A stretch of 64,000 bases of DNA from Burkholderiaceae bacterium (GCA_024235915.1 JACKLO010000025.1:1-64000); one strand, 5' to 3'. Shown: positions 24,086-33,015, counted from the stretch's first letter. Program-made: numbers and translations. Notes: a model not told the origin generated them from the letters alone.

Positions 24086-26887
24086 TCAGAGCTTGTAGTT
24101 CAGGCCGAACAGGTAGGTCTTGCCGTAGCGCACACGCTCGACGATGTTGCCGGTGTCGCCGTTGTAGCGCTTGAACTCCGAGTTCGTCAGGTTGTTGCCC
24201 TGGAACAGCAGCGACAGGCCCTTGAAGATGCCGGTCTGGAATTCGTAGCCGAGCTGCAGATCGACAACCGTCTCGGCAGAGACGAAGGTCAGCTGGCGGT
24301 TGTCCTGGAAGTCGGTGATCTCGCCCAGGAACGACGAGCGGCTGCGCGCACCCAGCGACACCTGGAAGCCCGACTTCTCGTAGTACAGGCGCAGGTTGGT
24401 CACTTCACGCGACAGGCCCGGCAGCGGCAGGTTGCCGGCGCCGACGTCGTTGACGTTCAGGCCACCCGGGGGCAGGCTGACCGAACTGTCGGTGTTCGAG
24501 TAGTTCACCTGCACGCCGAAACCTTCCAGCGCCGGCGTCAGCATGCTGAAGGGCAGCGACAGCGCCACTTCCACACCGCTCAGGTTGCCACCCGTGCCGT
24601 TCACCGGCTGCGTGAAGTACACGTTGTCGAACGGCACGCTGCCCGGGACGCCGAACTCCTCCACCGGGATCGCCTTGGTCTGGCGGATCACGTAGGTGCT
24701 CAGGTCCTTGTAGAAGCCGGCGACGCTGACGTAGCCCTTGTTGCCGAAGTACTTCTCGTACGACAGGTCCAGCGCGTTGGCCTGGAACGGCTTCAGCCAG
24801 GGGTTGCCGCCGCTGCCTTCCAGGCGAGGGCCACCGCCGTCGGTGGGCGCGTTGTTCAGCGAGAAGGTCGCCGAGCCGCGCATGTCGGCCATGCTCGGGC
24901 GCGACTGCACCTTGGCCAGGCCCATGCGCAGCACCTGGTCGCTGCCCAGGTCCATCGACAGGTTCAGGCTCGGCAGCACGTCGTTGTAGCTGGTGCCGTT
25001 CTCGATGCGCGTGGCCGGGCAGGTCTCGGGCGTGTTGCCGGTGCAGGTGGCGGCGTCGAGGTAGTAGCCGACACCGCTTTGCTTGGTCGACACGAACTGC
25101 ACACCCACGTTGCCCAGCACGGCACGGCCGAAGAGCTCGGTCTCCACCGCGCCCTTGGCGAACAGCGTGGTCAGCTTCTCGTTGACCGACCAGTCCTTGT
25201 TCAGGATGTCGCGGTCCACCTTCGGCGGCAGGTCATAGATGCTGCCCAACGAACCCTGCGGGTTCCAGGAGATCACCGACAGGCCCGTGGTGCCGGCGAT
25301 GGCGGTGCCAGAGCTGGGCACGTTGGCCGCGCCGTATGGGTCGGTCGTGCCGGCGATCACCAGGCGACCTTCGTTGGCCGTGTGGATCTTGTCGCGTTCC
25401 TGCAGGTTGGCGCCGATCTGCAGTTCGGTCACCGGGCCCCACTCGACGGCACGCTTGCCCGACAGGCGGGTGGCGGAGATCTTGTCGATGGTGGTGGGCA
25501 GCGCCACGTAGCCGGCCTGCGGCGAGCTTTCGCCACCGCTCCAGCCCATCACGTCGGTCAGCTTGATGATCGACGGGTCGGCGTAGTTCAGGCTGGTGCT
25601 GTACTGCACCTGGTCGTGGTTGCCGCCGTTGAAGCCGGTCCAGGAGATCGTGCCCACGTTGGCCGCGTAGGCCGGCAGGTTGGCGTTACCCACCTGGCCC
25701 GCCGTGGTCTCGTAGCGCGTGCCCAGACGCTTGACCTTGGACTGCGACAGGTCCAGCTCCGCCGTCCAGTCGGCCACCTTCAACTTGTTGTTCCAGCCGA
25801 AGGAATCCAGCTTGTCCTCGACGCGCTCGTCGTGGTTGCGGACCACGCCCTTGTAGTTGGTGATCGTGCCCGCCGTGGCCACGCCGTCCACCACGGTGGC
25901 GTTGATCAGCTGGCCTGCCGGGTCGTAGCCGCCGGCGGACTGGCCGCCGATGGCGCCTTCGAGGCCCTTCTTGCTGATCCTGAAGTCACCCTTGGAGCTG
26001 AACAGGTCCAGCACCGACTCGAAGCTCTTGTTCGGCTTGAACTGCAGCACGGCCATCAGGCCGTCGCGGGTGAAGGTCGTGCTCTCGGTGTCGGCCGTGA
26101 AACCGCCCGGGGTCTTGACCATCTGGCCGTTGTAGTCCACCTCAGGCGTCCAGCCGCCCCAGGAGTTGAACTTCTGCTGCTCGGCACCCTTGTCGTTGAA
26201 GCGCGCGAAGCCCAGCGCCACACCGATGGTGCGGTCGGCGAACTGGTCGATGTAGGACAGCGACGCGCGGTCACCATCACCTTCCTCGGCGCCCGAGTCC
26301 ACGCCGCTGCGCTGCTTGCGGAAGTTCACGGCCACCGTGCGCTTGCCGAAGTCCAGCGGGCGCACGGTGCGCAGGTCGATCGTCGAGGCCAGGCCCTGGT
26401 TCATCAGGCCGGCATCGGGCGTCTTGTAGATGACGACCTGGCCCAGCAGCTCGGACGGGAACTGGTCGAACTCCACGCCGCGGCTGTCGCTGGTGGAGGC
26501 CTGCTCACGGCCATTGAGCGTGCCGGCGTTGAAGTCGGCCGACATGCCGCGCACGCTGATCGACGACGCGCGACCGGTGCTCTTGTTGCGCTGGGCGGTC
26601 ACACCGGGCAGGCGCGCCACGGATTCGGCGATGCTGGGGTCGGGCAGCTTGCCGATGTCTTCGGCGCTGATGGCCTCGACGATGCCTTCGGCATTCTTCT
26701 TGGTGCTGATGGCACTTTCGATGGCGGCACGGATGCCGGTCACCGTGATCGTCTGCGTGGTCGTCGCTTCCTGCGCCAGCACGGCGCCGGACGCCAGCAG
26801 CATGGCCGCACCGGCCACGGCGGTCAGCGCCGGCAGGCCGGCGGACGAACGATTGGCGCGCACGCGCCGCGAAGGATGGGTGGTCAC
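24086..26887 (-). CDS. TonB-dependent receptor (alpha-glucan/maltodextrin-type)
   Basis: The protein has 933 residues. The GTG at 26887 is preferred to an upstream codon because AGGAGA lies just upstream and a signal peptide follows (LPALTAVAGAAMLLASGAVLAQE). The plug domain (residues about 40-160) has ITVTGIRAAIESAIS, AEDIGKLPDPSIAESVARLPGV and SISVRGMSADFNAGTLNGRE. The barrel ends with YGKTYLFGLNYKL, an aromatic terminal strand. This plug type is common in carbohydrate receptors of Caulobacter and xanthomonads. There is no N-terminal FecA-like signalling domain. It heads the operon leading to the halogenase, malEFG and amylase genes, and so probably imports maltodextrins across the outer membrane. 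Confidence 0.94.
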   Translation of the reverse strand: MTTHPSRRVRANRSSAGLPALTAVAGAAMLLASGAVLAQEATTTQTITVTGIRAAIESAISTKKNAEGIVEAISAEDIGKLPDPSIAESVARLPGVTAQRNKSTGRASSISVRGMSADFNAGTLNGREQASTSDSRGVEFDQFPSELLGQVVIYKTPDAGLMNQGLASTIDLRTVRPLDFGKRTVAVNFRKQRSGVDSGAEEGDGDRASLSYIDQFADRTIGVALGFARFNDKGAEQQKFNSWGGWTPEVDYNGQMVKTPGGFTADTESTTFTRDGLMAVLQFKPNKSFESVLDLFSSKGDFRISKKGLEGAIGGQSAGGYDPAGQLINATVVDGVATAGTITNYKGVVRNHDERVEDKLDSFGWNNKLKVADWTAELDLSQSKVKRLGTRYETTAGQVGNANLPAYAANVGTISWTGFNGGNHDQVQYSTSLNYADPSIIKLTDVMGWSGGESSPQAGYVALPTTIDKISATRLSGKRAVEWGPVTELQIGANLQERDKIHTANEGRLVIAGTTDPYGAANVPSSGTAIAGTTGLSVISWNPQGSLGSIYDLPPKVDRDILNKDWSVNEKLTTLFAKGAVETELFGRAVLGNVGVQFVSTKQSGVGYYLDAATCTGNTPETCPATRIENGTSYNDVLPSLNLSMDLGSDQVLRMGLAKVQSRPSMADMRGSATFSLNNAPTDGGGPRLEGSGGNPWLKPFQANALDLSYEKYFGNKGYVSVAGFYKDLSTYVIRQTKAIPVEEFGVPGSVPFDNVYFTQPVNGTGGNLSGVEVALSLPFSMLTPALEGFGVQVNYSNTDSSVSLPPGGLNVNDVGAGNLPLPGLSREVTNLRLYYEKSGFQVSLGARSRSSFLGEITDFQDNRQLTFVSAETVVDLQLGYEFQTGIFKGLSLLFQGNNLTNSEFKRYNGDTGNIVERVRYGKTYLFGLNYKL

Positions 26888-26906
26888 CTGCTGTCTCCTG
26901 GTCGAC

Positions 26907-26920
26907 TGGTAAGCGCTTTC
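26907..26920. promoter_or_regulatory. LacI-family-like operator upstream of the receptor gene
   Basis: TGGTAAGCGCTTTC contains the palindromic core AAGCGCTT with a central CG, the pattern of LacI/GalR-family operators. It lies 20 bases upstream of the receptor GTG, between the ribosome site and the likely promoter, a position suited to repression. No LacI-family gene is in the window. Confidence 0.45.
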
Positions 26921-27023
26921 GCCACGGCCTGGCAACCGGAGCGGAGCGGAGAGTTCGGTCGACTTTGTATCAAAACTAGCTACATCTTCGACCTTAGGTA
27001 AACCCTAGGTGGTGTCGCATTTT

Positions 27024-27029
27024 TGTCAA
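27024..27029 (-). promoter_or_regulatory. Candidate -35 box for the receptor operon
   Basis: The complement strand reads TTGACA here, followed after 16 bases by TAGGGT as a weak -10. The surrounding 26960-27060 is clearly AT-richer than the rest of the region, as expected of a promoter. Only the -35 box is convincing. Confidence 0.35.
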
Positions 27030-27031
27030 TT

Positions 27032-27046
27032 CTGAAGAAACTTCAG
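27032..27046. promoter_or_regulatory. Palindrome CTGAAG-AAA-CTTCAG in the divergent sugar promoter region
   Basis: CTGAAGAAACTTCAG has perfect 6-bp arms around AAA. It sits between the divergent receptor and amylase genes, directly beside the candidate -35 box on the minus strand. It looks like a regulator binding site; the regulator is unknown. Confidence 0.45.
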
Positions 27047-27107
27047 CCAAATCCCAGCGTAAACCCGGTGCGACGACACGCCCAAAGGCCAGGTCTGGCC
27101 GTGAGAA

Positions 27108-27122
27108 TGTAGTGGGACTACA
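27108..27122. promoter_or_regulatory. HexR-type operator in front of the exported amylase
   Basis: TGTAGTGGGACTACA has perfect 6-bp arms around GGG. It fits the pattern GTAGYNNNRCTAC shared with two sites near the glucokinase genes, and resembles known HexR operators (TGTArT-N3-AyTACA type). It overlaps the furthest upstream possible start codon of the amylase, which suggests the real start is downstream. Confidence 0.6.
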
Positions 27123-27138
27123 CGAATGGACATCGCGT

Positions 27139-29793
27139 TTGACTTCAGCCCCGCTTCGACAGTCGCCCCTCTGGCCTGGCGTGGCACGCGCTGGCCTGGC
27201 GTTGCTGCTCGGGACCGCTGGCGCATGGGCAGGTGCGGCCGACGGCCCGCTGCACCGGCCGTCGCCCGACTGGCGCGACCAGGTGCTCTATTTCGTGCTC
27301 ACGGACCGCTTCGACAACGGCGAGCCGCGCAACGACGACCAGGGCGCCGGCGAGTTCGACCCCTCCCGCGCCGACCGCTACAGCGGCGGCGACCTCGCCG
27401 GCGTGCAGCGGCGTCTGGGCTACCTGCAGGGCCTGGGTGTCACTGGCCTGTGGCTCACGCCCTGGGTGGCCAACCAGTGGCTGGACGGCGCCTACGCCGG
27501 TTACCACGGCTACTGGGCCAGCGACTTCACGGCCGTGGACCCGCACCAGGGCCATCTGGCGGACTTGCAGGCGCTCTCCCGCGACCTGCATGCCCGCGAC
27601 ATGCTGCTGGTGCAGGACATCGTGGTGAACCACGTCGGCAACTTCTTCGACATCGCCCCCGGCACCGACCTGTCCACGCCCGAGACGGCGGCCCTCGGCT
27701 GGCGCGCGAACCCGGCGTCCAAGCCGAGCGCCGCGCCCACGCAGCCCCCTCTCCACCTGAACGACCCGCGCCGCGCCGCCGACCGCGCCGCCGCCGTCTA
27801 CCACTGGACGCCGCCGGTGGCCGACTACACCAACCGGCAGCAGAAACTGACCTGGCAGATGTCGCGCCTGGACGACCTGAACACGGAGAACCCCGCCGTG
27901 CGCCAGGCGCTGCGGCGCAGCTACGGGCAGTGGATCCGCGACGCCGGCGTCGACGCCTTCCGCGTGGACACGGCGTTCTACGTGCCGCCGGACTTCTTCA
28001 CCGACTTCCTGCACGCCGACGACCCGGCCGCGCCCGGCATCCTGGCCGTGGCGCGTGGCACCGGTCGCACCGACTTCCATGTCTTCGGCGAAGGCTTCGG
28101 CATCGACCGCGCCGGCGAGGACGTGCAGATGCGCCGCATCGAGTCCTACATGACCGCGGCAGACGGTGCACCCATCCTGCCCGGCATGCTGAACTTCCCG
28201 CTCTACGGCGCCCTGGGCGACGTGTTCGCGCGCGGCCGCCCGCCGGCGGAACTGGGCTGGCGCATCGCGCGCACGATGGCGTTGCACGCGCGGCCGCACC
28301 GCATGCCCAGCTTCGTCGACAACCACGATGTCGACCGCTTTCTGGCGGCCGGCACACCGCGGGGCCTGCGCCAGGCGCTGCTGGCGATGTTCACGCTGCC
28401 CGGCATCCCGGTGATCTACCAGGGCACGGAGCAGGGTTTCACGCAGCCGCGCGCGTCCATGTTCGCCGCCGGCTGGGGTTCGGGCGGGCGCGACCACTTC
28501 GATGCCGAGGCGCCGCTGTACCGCCACATCACCGCGCTGGCCGCGCTGCGGCGCACGCACCGTGCACTCTCCCGCGGCACGCCCACCGTGCTGCACGCCG
28601 ACGCGACAGGGCCCGGCGTCATCGCCTGGCGCATGGATGCCCCCGCCAGCGATGGCCCGCCGATGCTGGTGGCGATCAACACCGCGGCGCACCCGGCACT
28701 GGTCGAGGCGCTGCCGCTGACCGCAGGCACGGTCCTGACGCCCGCCTGGACCGACGGCGAACCGCCCATCACCCGGGCCCGCCCGGACGGCGGCGTCACG
28801 CTGCGCCTGGCGCCAGGTGCCGCCGCGGTGTGGTCCCTTCAGGGCGAGGTACCAGGCGCACCGACCGCCGCCGTGGCGCCGCCGACGCTGCTGTCCCCAT
28901 CTGCGGGCAAGCCCGACCCGGCGCGCGCGGCAGGCGATCTGCAGCTGTCGGGCCAAGCCGCACCGGGTGCGCGCCTTCGGCTGGCCGTCGATGGTGCCTT
29001 GGCGGATGGCGAGCCGGTAACGGCCGATGCCCAGGGTCTTTTCCAGGTCCGCATTGACACCGCCGCCATGGTCGATCCGGCACTCACCCACCGCGCCGCG
29101 GTGGTGGACGAAGCCAGCGGCCTGGCCTCGGCACCGGTGCCCTTCCAGGTTGAACGCCCATGGCGGCTGCTGGCCGACGTGCAAGATCCGGTGGGCGACG
29201 ACCACGGCATCGGCGCCGGCGCCGGCCACCTGCGCTACCCGCTGGACCCCAGTTGGGGCGCGAACCGCCAGCTGGACCTGACACGTGTGCGCGCCTGGGG
29301 TGCTGGCGGCGCGCTGCGGCTGGCGCTCGGCCTGCACCGCCTCACCCGCAGCTGGAACCCGGCCAACGGCTTCGACCACGTGGCCTTCACGATCTTCATC
29401 GAGCTGCCGGGTGAACCCGGCGGCGCCACCGTGATGCCGGGGCAGGACAGCCAGCTGCCCGACGGCCTGCGCTGGCACCGGCGGCTGCGCCTGCATGGCT
29501 GGTCGAATGCGCTGTTCAGCGCCGAAGGCGCCAGCGCCAGCCACGAAGGCACGCCCATCGGGCCGGCGCCGGTGCTGCGCGCCGACGCCGACCATCACAC
29601 CCTTGAGCTCACGCTGCCCCCTGCCGCCCTGGGCGGGCGGCGCGATCTGCACGGCGTGCGGATCTGGGTCACCACCTGGGACTGGGACGGCGGCTACCGC
29701 GCCCTGCAGGCCGAGCCCGGCGGCCACCATTTCGGCGGCCCTGCCGGCACCCCGAAGGTGATGGACAGCAGCGCCATCATCACGCTGCCCTGA
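27139..29793 (+). CDS. Exported GH13 alpha-amylase with C-terminal glucodextranase-like domain
   Basis: The protein has about 884 residues. No ATG is available in frame near the start; a GTG at 27112 lies inside a putative operator, so TTG 27139 is chosen, giving a signal peptide (ARAGLALLLGTAGAWAGA). The GH13 catalytic domain carries DIVVNHVGN, DAFRVDTAFY with the nucleophile, HVFGEGFG with the acid Glu and SFVDNHDVDR. It is followed by a beta domain, an Ig-like linker (about 590-690), and a C-terminal module with DVQDPVGDDHGIGAGAGHL, like the C-terminal domain of glucodextranases and similar glucan enzymes. It would act in the periplasm or outside the cell on alpha-glucans. It is divergent from the receptor operon. 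Confidence 0.88.
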   Translation: MTSAPLRQSPLWPGVARAGLALLLGTAGAWAGAADGPLHRPSPDWRDQVLYFVLTDRFDNGEPRNDDQGAGEFDPSRADRYSGGDLAGVQRRLGYLQGLGVTGLWLTPWVANQWLDGAYAGYHGYWASDFTAVDPHQGHLADLQALSRDLHARDMLLVQDIVVNHVGNFFDIAPGTDLSTPETAALGWRANPASKPSAAPTQPPLHLNDPRRAADRAAAVYHWTPPVADYTNRQQKLTWQMSRLDDLNTENPAVRQALRRSYGQWIRDAGVDAFRVDTAFYVPPDFFTDFLHADDPAAPGILAVARGTGRTDFHVFGEGFGIDRAGEDVQMRRIESYMTAADGAPILPGMLNFPLYGALGDVFARGRPPAELGWRIARTMALHARPHRMPSFVDNHDVDRFLAAGTPRGLRQALLAMFTLPGIPVIYQGTEQGFTQPRASMFAAGWGSGGRDHFDAEAPLYRHITALAALRRTHRALSRGTPTVLHADATGPGVIAWRMDAPASDGPPMLVAINTAAHPALVEALPLTAGTVLTPAWTDGEPPITRARPDGGVTLRLAPGAAAVWSLQGEVPGAPTAAVAPPTLLSPSAGKPDPARAAGDLQLSGQAAPGARLRLAVDGALADGEPVTADAQGLFQVRIDTAAMVDPALTHRAAVVDEASGLASAPVPFQVERPWRLLADVQDPVGDDHGIGAGAGHLRYPLDPSWGANRQLDLTRVRAWGAGGALRLALGLHRLTRSWNPANGFDHVAFTIFIELPGEPGGATVMPGQDSQLPDGLRWHRRLRLHGWSNALFSAEGASASHEGTPIGPAPVLRADADHHTLELTLPPAALGGRRDLHGVRIWVTTWDWDGGYRALQAEPGGHHFGGPAGTPKVMDSSAIITLP

Positions 29794-29821
29794 CGTCGAC
29801 GGCCAAGGCCTGCCCCACCCC

Positions 29822-31162
29822 ATGAAACCCCGCCTGGCCCTGGTGGCCGTGCCGCTGTTCCTGGAACTCGGCCTGGGCATGGCCGTGGGTCTGGCCGGGA
29901 CGGCGCTGGCCGCGCGGCAGGCCGACGACGCCGCCGCAGGCTTCGCCCTGGCGCACCAGGTGGCGGCCATGCTCTTCATCGTGCTGCGCATCGTCGGCGC
30001 CGGCGTCTCGGTGGTGGTGGCCCAGGCCCTGGGGGCCGGCCGCCGCGCGGAAGCGGATGCCGTGGCGCGCGCCGTGCTGGGCGCCAGCAGCTGGGTCGGC
30101 GGCGGCTGCGCGCTGGCGGCGGTGTGGGGCGCCGAGGCGTTGATGCGCGGGCTCAACGCACCGCCGCCGGTGCTGGCCCTTGCGGCGCCGCTGCTGCAGT
30201 GGATGGCGCCGGCCCTGTTGCTGGACGCCTGGAACGCCGCCATGGCCAGCGTGATGCGCGCCCACCTGCGCGCGCGCGAGGTGCTGGGCGTGGTGCTCGC
30301 CATGCATGCGCTGCACCTGGTGCTGGCGCTGTGGTGGATGCCGCGCTTCGGGTTGGCGGGTTTTGCCGCGGCGCTGGCGGCCAGCCGGGTGCTGGGGCTG
30401 GTGCTGCACCTGTGGCTGTGGCGGCGGCAGCTGCGGCTGGTGCCACGCGCCGAAGACCTGTGGCGGTTGCCTCGGCGCGAACTGGCAGCGGTGCTGCGCA
30501 TCGGTCTGCCTGGCGCGGCGGAGAACGCCGCCTACCGGCTGGCCTTCGTGGTCAGCGTCGCGGCGGTGGGCACGCTGGGCGCGTCGGCGCTGGCCACCCA
30601 GGCCTATGTGCTGCAGTTCAACCACTTCACCTTGCTGGCCGGGCTGGCCATCGGCCTGGGCGGCGAGGTGGTGGTCGGCCACCACATCGGCAGTGGCCGC
30701 CTGCACGCAGCACACCGGCTGGTCAAACGCGCGCTGGCCCTGGGGTTGGTGATCAGCCTGGTGGTGGCCGGTGCCGCCGCGCTGGCCGCACCGATGCTGC
30801 TGCGCCTGTTCACCCAGGACCCGGCCATCCTGGCCACCGGGGCCACGCTGATGGCCTGGTCGGTGCTGCTGGAACCGGGACGCACCTTCAACCTGGTGGT
30901 GATCAACGCCCTGCGCGCCGCCGGTGATGCGCGGTTCCCGGTGGCCGTGGGCGCGGTGTCGATGGCGGTGGTGCTGGCCGGTGGCAGCTGGTGGCTGGGC
31001 GTGCACCTGGGCTGGGGGCTGGTGGGGGTGTGGATCGCCTACGCCGCCGACGAGTGGCTGCGCGGGCTGCTGATGTGGTGGCGCTGGCGGCGCCTGGCCT
31101 GGGTGCCGGCCGCGCGGGCGTCGCGGCGCAGGCTGCGCGCGCTACAACGGCAGGCGGGCTGA
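29822..31162 (+). CDS. MATE-family efflux transporter
   Basis: The protein has 446 residues with about twelve hydrophobic helices in two similar halves. The first half has LELGLGMAVGLAGTALA and VLRIVGAGVSVVVAQALGAG. The second has LPGAAENAAYRLAFVVSVAAVG and TLLAGLAIGLGGEVVVGHHIGSG, typical of MatE repeats. MATE proteins expel organic cations or, in polysaccharide-type relatives, lipid-linked products. It starts 29 bases after the exported amylase and may be cotranscribed with it. Its link to glucan use is unclear. The 3' end overlaps the convergent epimerase gene by 21 bases. Confidence 0.88.
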   Translation: MKPRLALVAVPLFLELGLGMAVGLAGTALAARQADDAAAGFALAHQVAAMLFIVLRIVGAGVSVVVAQALGAGRRAEADAVARAVLGASSWVGGGCALAAVWGAEALMRGLNAPPPVLALAAPLLQWMAPALLLDAWNAAMASVMRAHLRAREVLGVVLAMHALHLVLALWWMPRFGLAGFAAALAASRVLGLVLHLWLWRRQLRLVPRAEDLWRLPRRELAAVLRIGLPGAAENAAYRLAFVVSVAAVGTLGASALATQAYVLQFNHFTLLAGLAIGLGGEVVVGHHIGSGRLHAAHRLVKRALALGLVISLVVAGAAALAAPMLLRLFTQDPAILATGATLMAWSVLLEPGRTFNLVVINALRAAGDARFPVAVGAVSMAVVLAGGSWWLGVHLGWGLVGVWIAYAADEWLRGLLMWWRWRRLAWVPAARASRRRLRALQRQAG

Positions 31163-31888
31163 CAGCGGCGGCACGGGCAGGCCGTCGACCAGGCGCTGGT
31201 CGTGCGCATAGCCTGCATGCTCGCGCACCCGCCAATCGGCGCGTCCGAAGTGCCGGCGCAGCGCTTGGACGACGGCGCCGAAGTGGTGGCCCTCGTCCGC
31301 GTTGCTGTCCAGGTGCCGCAGCCCAGGCTGCGGCCGGGCCAGGAGGTCGACAATGGCCGCGGCCGTGTCGGTCATGAAGGAGCAAGCGGGCCGCCAGGCG
31401 GTGCTGGCCGCGACTTCACCCTCGCGCTGCTGCCAGCCGTCGAGCTGCACCAGCATGTTGTTGCCCGGTCGTTCGGGGTCGATCTGCCAGCCGATGCGCA
31501 GCACGCTGGCCTGCGGATGGGCCGTCTGCACCGCGTCCTCGCACCGGATCTTGCTGCGGCCATAGTCGTCGCGTGCCGTGCGTGGGTCGCCCGGCCGGTG
31601 CGGCCCGTCGGGCTCCGCATCGAACACCATCGCGGTGCTGGTGAACACCATCGGCAGCCCCGCCGCCGCGGCGTGGCCCGCCAGCAGGCCGGCCCAGGCC
31701 TCGCCCCCCATCGCCAGGTGGGCGATGGCATCGAGCCGCTCGCTCTGCAGCCAGGCCAACGCGCAGCCAGCATCGTCGGGCGGCACGGCCTGGCGGTCCC
31801 AACCCGTCACCGTCCATCCCGCCGCTGCCGCGGCTTCGGCCACGCGCGGGGCCAGGGTGCCGTTCAGGCCCGTGATCAGCAAGCGCAT
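31142..31888 (-). CDS. NAD-dependent epimerase / RmlD-like sugar-nucleotide reductase
   Basis: The protein has 248 residues. It begins MRLLITGLNGTLAPRVAEAA, a Rossmann-fold nucleotide-binding motif (GLNGTLA in place of GxxGxxG). VFTSTAMVFDA and DDYGRSKIRCED supply the Thr/Ser and Tyr-x-x-x-Lys catalytic set of extended short-chain dehydrogenases. LRIGWQID follows. It is short for the family (usually 280-330), with a small C-terminal domain, which fits RmlD-like dTDP-4-dehydrorhamnose reductases. The substrate is unknown. It lies 18 bases downstream of the glucokinase gene on the same strand, so the two are probably cotranscribed. Confidence 0.8.
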   Translation of the reverse strand: MRLLITGLNGTLAPRVAEAAAAAGWTVTGWDRQAVPPDDAGCALAWLQSERLDAIAHLAMGGEAWAGLLAGHAAAAGLPMVFTSTAMVFDAEPDGPHRPGDPRTARDDYGRSKIRCEDAVQTAHPQASVLRIGWQIDPERPGNNMLVQLDGWQQREGEVAASTAWRPACSFMTDTAAAIVDLLARPQPGLRHLDSNADEGHHFGAVVQALRRHFGRADWRVREHAGYAHDQRLVDGLPVPPLSARLPL

Positions 31889-31906
31889 GACGGCCCGGCC
31901 ACCCCG

Positions 31907-32968
31907 TCAGCCGTGGCGCTGTTCGATGGCGAACGCGGCGCCCGCCAGCGCCGCCAGCGTGTCGGTGATCAGCGCGGTGGGCACGGCGGCCAGATAGTCG
32001 CGGAAGCGGCCCTTGGCCTCGAAGCGCTCGCGGAAGGGCGACGTGAAGAAGCGTTCGCCCAGCCGCGGCACGATGCCGCCGCCGATGAACACCGCGCGGG
32101 CGCCCATCGTCAACGCCACGTTGCCGGCAAAGCCGCCCAGCAGGGCACAAAAGATGTCGAGCGTGCGCGCGCAACCGGCGTCGCCGGCCAGCCCGCGCTC
32201 GACCACCTGTTCGGCGCTCAACGCCTCGGGCGCCCGCCCTTCGGCCAGCGCCACGTAGTGGTGCAGCAGCGGCAGGCCGATGCCCGAGAGCAGGCGCTCG
32301 GCCGACACGTGCGGCCACTGGGCGCGGGCATGGCGCAGCACCTCGCTCTCCAGGTCGTCCATCGGCGCCAGCGTGGCGTGGCCGCCTTCGCCGGGCAACG
32401 CCATCCAGCCGGCCTCGGTGTGCACCACACCCCCCACGCCCAGGCCGGTGCCCGGGCCGATGACGGCCAGCGTGCCGGCCGCCACCGGCGCAGCCCCGTG
32501 GGCGCGCCACTGCGCGGGACGCAGGCGTGGCAGCGACAGCGCCAGCGCCTCGAAGTCATTGAGCACCTGCAGCGAGGCCAGACCCAGGTCGGCCTGGAAC
32601 TCGGCACAGGAAAAGGACCACGGGCTGTTGGTCAACGCCACCTGGTCGCCCCGCACCGCGGTGGCCACCGCCATGGCCGCGCGCCGGGGCGCGGCCGCCA
32701 CGCCGGCCGGCAAGCCCGCCAGGTAGGTGCGCGCCGCTTCGGCCGGGCCGGCACTGTCGGCCACCGCGAACTGGCGCACGTGCTCCACGCCACGCGCCGG
32801 TGACGTCACCCAGCCGAAACGGGCGTTCGTCCCGCCCACGTCGGCCACCAGCCAAGGCAGCGCCAAGCCACCGCCAGCCGGCGCGACATCGGCGCCCGGG
32901 GCGGCACCGGGGGCGGTCAAGGGCGCCACCGGGTCGGGGCGGCACACGGCTTGCTGCTGCACGGGCAC
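31907..32968 (-). CDS. glk: Glucokinase (stand-alone)
   Basis: The protein has 353 residues from a GTG start, with another GTG two codons later. A Pro/Ala-rich extension of about 35 residues precedes the ATP-binding LVADVGGTNARFGWV. Other Glk motifs are LTNSPWSFS, LQVLNDFEALALSLPRL (with the catalytic Asp), VIGPGTGLGVGG, LPGEGGHATLAP and VFIGGGIVPRLG. It phosphorylates glucose to glucose 6-phosphate in the cytoplasm. It is divergent from a second glucokinase domain fused to a regulator, and a HexR-type palindrome lies 33 bases upstream of its start. Glucose released from maltodextrin is the likely substrate source. Confidence 0.93.
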   Translation of the reverse strand: MPVQQQAVCRPDPVAPLTAPGAAPGADVAPAGGGLALPWLVADVGGTNARFGWVTSPARGVEHVRQFAVADSAGPAEAARTYLAGLPAGVAAAPRRAAMAVATAVRGDQVALTNSPWSFSCAEFQADLGLASLQVLNDFEALALSLPRLRPAQWRAHGAAPVAAGTLAVIGPGTGLGVGGVVHTEAGWMALPGEGGHATLAPMDDLESEVLRHARAQWPHVSAERLLSGIGLPLLHHYVALAEGRAPEALSAEQVVERGLAGDAGCARTLDIFCALLGGFAGNVALTMGARAVFIGGGIVPRLGERFFTSPFRERFEAKGRFRDYLAAVPTALITDTLAALAGAAFAIEQRHG

Positions 32969-33000
32969 GGAATCATCCAGTCTTTCTGCAAGCGAACCAC

Positions 33001-33015
33001 GGTAGCAAAACTACA
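33001..33015. promoter_or_regulatory. HexR-type operator between the two glucokinase genes (glk-proximal)
   Basis: GGTAGCAAAACTACA matches the shared pattern GTAGYNNNRCTAC. It lies 33 bases upstream of the stand-alone glucokinase start, on the promoter side, and could serve either divergent gene. Confidence 0.5.

Noticed and set aside
23942..27001. A 1000-codon plus-strand frame opposite the TonB-dependent receptor
   Set aside because: Low-complexity Arg/Val/Gly/His text with no domain; the receptor on the other strand is certain.
27145..30501. A long minus-strand frame opposite the exported amylase and MATE gene
   Set aside because: Composition-driven shadow; GH13 and MATE motifs are clear on the plus strand.
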